Origin: Clonostachys chloroleuca
Lineage: Eukaryota; Ascomycota; Sordariomycetes; Hypocreales; Bionectriaceae
Direction of reading: 5' to 3'
DNA: 64,000 nucleotides
Assembly (NCBI GenBank): GCA_037952775.1
Contig: JBANAY010000001.1
Location: forward strand, 3,348,001-3,412,000
The position numbers and the translations under genes are program-made. Under the pieces are notes generated by a model. It worked only from the letters and a program-made list of their open reading frames with translations, had not been told where the DNA came from and made no database searches. This document shows, piece by piece, positions 60,397-64,000 of this stretch; position 1 is the stretch's first letter, and each line of letters opens with the position of its first letter.

Positions 60397-62141
60397 TTTC
60401 GGGACTAGAGGGAAACAGCACCACGAAGAGAAAAAATAAGAAGGTTGAAAAAATTTGAATAGATAGAAAAAGAAAGGACCAAATGAGCGGATGGCGGGAA
60501 ACCGCAGGTTTGATACGACGGTTCAAGGGGCAAGAGGAGATTGGAGGGTGACCCTGACTATCGGGTAAGGGCATGATCTAGTGATTGCTCAATTATGAGT
60601 TGTCTCTGTATCTTCTCAACTTATCACTTCCACGAGGTACCCACGGCGCGCGCGGCATGCATACGGGCGAGCGCTGTGTATGTCTATGCGTGTATGTGTG
60701 CATGGATATGCACTACCAAGGCAAGGGAGTATTTTCAGGTATGCATGGTTGCGAGTGACCATGCTCGCATCATCATGCGTGCTAACAGCACTGGGCAAAA
60801 TCTTCCGACTCGTCGGCTGCTCCAAGAGCCAGTGCTTGTTGCGGAAATGATCTCCCCCTAAGCCAGACTGGTGGGTTAGAGGATTCTTTCTTTCTTGCGT
60901 TTCCTGGGGTCTAGGGCGTTTTGGACAACTACTAACCTGTGCGACTACTAGCTGACACAACTAGGAATGACTCTATCCATTAGCATCGCGATTTTCCCAT
61001 TGTGTATTCCCCTCATTGCTCGCAAGACAGGGCTGTTGAACTAATATCCTAATGAGAAAACATTGCTTTTATGCATCTGATATATGATGGATGGAGCTTC
61101 TCTGCCCCGCCATCATCTCAGCTTGTGCCAAAAGTAGCAAAGCAGCGTGGCTTGTCAGAGGTAGCCAGTTCCATTTTCAGATTGAGAGGGAAGTGGTAGA
61201 GGAGGACATCGACGAATGAAGAGAAATGCACTGTGTATTGTCTCCTCAAGGCATGACGAAACAAGAAAAGAGATGCAAAGAACTAGTAGAAGAAAAAGGA
61301 AAGAGACGACAAGACGCTACATGGCAGCACACAGCTGTTTTCGTTTCCATGCATATGTTAGTGAGGCATCTGTACGTCATGGGGCCGAGTTGGTTCACAT
61401 AGGTACACTTCTGGAGCCTGTTTTTCTTAGTTCTTTTGGTGAACGTTTGTGTGTGCAAGTCTCGCGGGATCATTGTTGTCAATGCCGGCCGTGATACTCA
61501 TGATCAGACTGCTGTGTTGACGGCTCCGCCAATGATGACTCGCTGCTGTCGCTAATGCACTTTTACTAGCTTGGCCCAATCTAAACCGCGGCACTGTCCA
61601 CACAAGTTTACGGAGGCGCTGCCAGAGTCATCTATTGGCCGCCACACAGCAAGCTGGCCCACCAGAGCTGGCCGTCACGATGGTGCAGCGGGCCGTTCAG
61701 ATAGTACGTCTCCGCGTGCCGTTGTTTTGGGCCCGTCTGGTTGACTTTGGGCCCGTCTGAGCTTGAGCTAGTATAGTTTGTCTTGTACTACCCAGCGTAT
61801 AGGTACTGTTGGCAATTTCCACTTGTTCTGCCGTAGGCATCCTCTGGGCGAGGTAGCAATGACTGCTCCTGTGTCATCGGGCTGCTGTGCGGGCGGCCGC
61901 GTAGCCTTATGTACGTCCATCCGCATTTGCTCCCATGCAGCTATGCTCTCAGCCAGCCGGCAGGCAGCATGTGTACTGTGTGAGGAGATGAGATGCATGT
62001 GAATGGGTTGATTTATCATTTTCGCTTGTTGGGAGATCGCTCACATTGCCTGCAAGAGGAAATCCTGAGTTCTATCCCCGTGTCATCGGATATTTCCACC
62101 TCGAGCGCCCTTTTCATGATTAGAGGAACGGGCCAATAGGT

Positions 62142-62143
<2 letters not shown>

Positions 62144-62173
<30 letters not shown>
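62144..62173 (+). repeat. Poly-T tract of 30 bases
   Basis: An uninterrupted run of 30 T. It could be a retro-derived poly-A tail in reverse orientation or simple slippage; no element was recognised next to it. Confidence 0.95.
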
Positions 62174-62174
<1 letters not shown>

Positions 62175-64000
62175 GTAAAAGAAAAACGAAGCAAACAAAT
62201 CATGGCGACTCATAGATCATTTTTAACTTGTCAAGGCCCTGGGGGATTTTGATCTGGTGAGATAGTTTTTGTGAATAGCACCCATGAAAGGCTCGCGTCT
62301 GTGCAAAATGAGGGAGAGCACTGGAGCAAGGTTCTCTCCCCTCCTCCTACAGTCGTCCTTCGAGCACAGCCGGTGCATCTGCGCTAAGCTATTGGATGGG
62401 GTGTCAGTGATTTCGTACAGCGTAGCAGTCTTGTATATACGACTGGAACTCATAGGATGTGCCGCTTGGCGTTGGGAAGTCGAGACGGGGCTGTGAAAGG
62501 TCGCTTCGGGGTAGCCGCAAGCTGGTCTGGTTTTTGGCGCCCCTTCCACAGCCTCCTGTTTCAAGACCATTAGTGCTATGTTCAGGGATTGCTCGACTTT
62601 TTGTTCGAAGACGTTCACTATAGTATGGGCCTTGCCACCATTAAAGCGAGGGTCTTAGACTTGCATCAGGTAGTTATTCCCAGACACTTGTATGCGAGCA
62701 CCATTCTGGAGCTAGTCCTTTCTTGAGGCAAGTTACATATAGGTATTGATTCAGCTCGGAGTCCGGTAGTCCCCTCTGGGTCCAGATGCTTCAAATGCAT
62801 TTAACGACTGCTGAGGATGGTCGCCCTCGTCTCAATGTTACGTTTGTTGTCCAGAACGCATTGTAGATCTTGGGGTGAGCGATGCCATTTGGGATGTCAT
62901 CGCAAAATGCAAGACGTAGCTGGAGCGGGAATTGCGTCCGAGTCCTGCTATCAATGGTTCCTCCAAACCTCGATCATAACGCTCAAGGGTTCTCTAAATT
63001 GATGGTGATCGATAGTGAACCTGGCGTAGCATATCTAGAACTATAGGCGCCAGTCAGAGAGACTAAGACGTCCTAAAATGGAGCCTGCTTTGGTTATCGC
63101 AGCTCGGGTTCGAGATATGTACCATCACATTAGGGGGTGTTGTCGTTTGTGGACCGATATTCCAATGGACAGTCTGAAAAGGCCTAGAAGCGAGTTGAGC
63201 TCGAGCCAAATAGGCAAGAAGGCGGAGTTGCGGAGGCGAGACTAAGAGAGAAGGGAAAGAAATGAGGAAAAAGCAAATATGCCTCGCAAGTAAACAAGGT
63301 GGCGGAGGGGTGGTTGGCAGAGCCGAGTGGTGGCAGGTATTAGTGTAATGCACGTGCTACGGCGGCGGCAGGGCGTCATCAGGTCTGAATGAGCTGCGTG
63401 CATGGCTCACTGCAGTGATAAACGCAGCCACACACCGATTGTGTAGTAGCACAGCAGTGCCAGGGCAACTAGGGTGCCAGATTGGAGTGGATAGATTGGT
63501 GGGTAGAACGATCATATCCTGGCAGGTCCATCGATGACATGGAGTAAATGAAACGCAAGAACCCTATTTGAAGTAGCCGGTCGAGCTGGGATATCAAGGC
63601 CCACACCCACGGTGATCAGTCAGATACCCTTTTTCTTAGGGATAGTAGGCCGATGCTGTACAGCTTTGGGGTTGTTGTCCCTTTGCTAAGAGAGAGCTTG
63701 GTCCATGGCATCTGGCAGGCAAGCTTAGCTTGATGGCAACTGAGCTGTCTAGCTTGGCCAGTTGGAGGCTCGCCACCCATAGCCTATCCGAGGATGGACG
63801 GGCCTGGATCAATCGGGGATGCATCTGAGGAACATGTTGTCTCTTCTTCCAGGTGGTGTTTGATCGGCGAGTGCAGATACAACCCTGGACACATGGGCAG
63901 CACCAGGAGAGAGTGGTCGGCTGGTTGGATGTAAGGGACGGGCTGAGGTTGGACGTGCCTTCCTTAGTTGATCGATCTTGTTACCTTCCAGGTGGATGTT

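Larger units (their letters stand above)
59347..64000. other. Gene-free 4.7-kb right end
   Basis: I could support no gene. Frames are at most 131 codons and have no known domains. The region holds long homopolymers and short repeats, such as a tandem TTTGGGCCCGTCTG pair at 61727-61760. It may be the regulatory region of a gene beyond the window. Confidence 0.5.

Overview
The window is nuclear DNA of a filamentous ascomycete (Pezizomycotina, most likely Sordariomycetes). Genes lie on both strands and carry short GT-AG introns of 49-103 bp. Nearly every protein is a conserved eukaryotic or fungal family, intergenic spaces are 0.3-6 kb, and Pol III tRNA genes with introns are present. I see no bacterial operon, CRISPR array, virus or secondary-metabolite cluster.

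Layout. 1-4607: divergent pair, DBP6 RNA helicase (partial, minus) and GPI3/PIG-A (plus). 4967-18300: four minus-strand genes in tandem: a BRD8-like bromodomain protein, a WDR62/MAPKBP1-like WD40 protein, RGP1, and a CorA-like transporter with extra membrane segments. 18301-24169: gene-poor stretch with one tRNA-like gene. 24170-32260: aldehyde dehydrogenase, CWC27 cyclophilin and HSF1 (all plus). 32801-33037: a short non-autonomous element with terminal inverted repeats. 33581-34154: PPIL3-type cyclophilin (minus). 36313-37702: arrestin-fold protein (plus). 38519-40271: intron-containing tRNA-Leu(TAG) (minus) divergent from SEN54 (plus). 43781-47361: nuclear-looking protein with an internally duplicated domain and an unusually long 1.31 kb intron. 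48213-54185: ZPR1, an RNase P/MRP Rpr2/Snm1-type subunit and CZIB (minus), then a mitochondrial protein (plus). 55685-59346: GDE1-type SPX-ankyrin-GDPD protein. 59347-64000: no gene recognised.

How the genes relate. This is a housekeeping neighbourhood, not a pathway cluster. RNA metabolism is prominent (DBP6, CWC27, the PPIL3 cyclophilin, SEN54, the Rpr2-type subunit), along with membrane traffic and lipid functions (GPI3, RGP1, arrestin, GDE1) and stress or regulatory genes (HSF1, the bromodomain protein, ZPR1).

The most important caveat is about the sequence itself. Six genes have broken reading frames. Seven of the nine breaks sit at runs of G/C and are each repaired by adding exactly one base of that run. 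The affected genes include HSF1 and SEN54, whose yeast counterparts are essential. I read this as systematic homopolymer under-calling in the assembly, not as pseudogenes. I found no clearly new biological system. The best leads are the duplicated unknown domain with its long first intron, the inverted-repeat element, and an odd tRNA-like gene.
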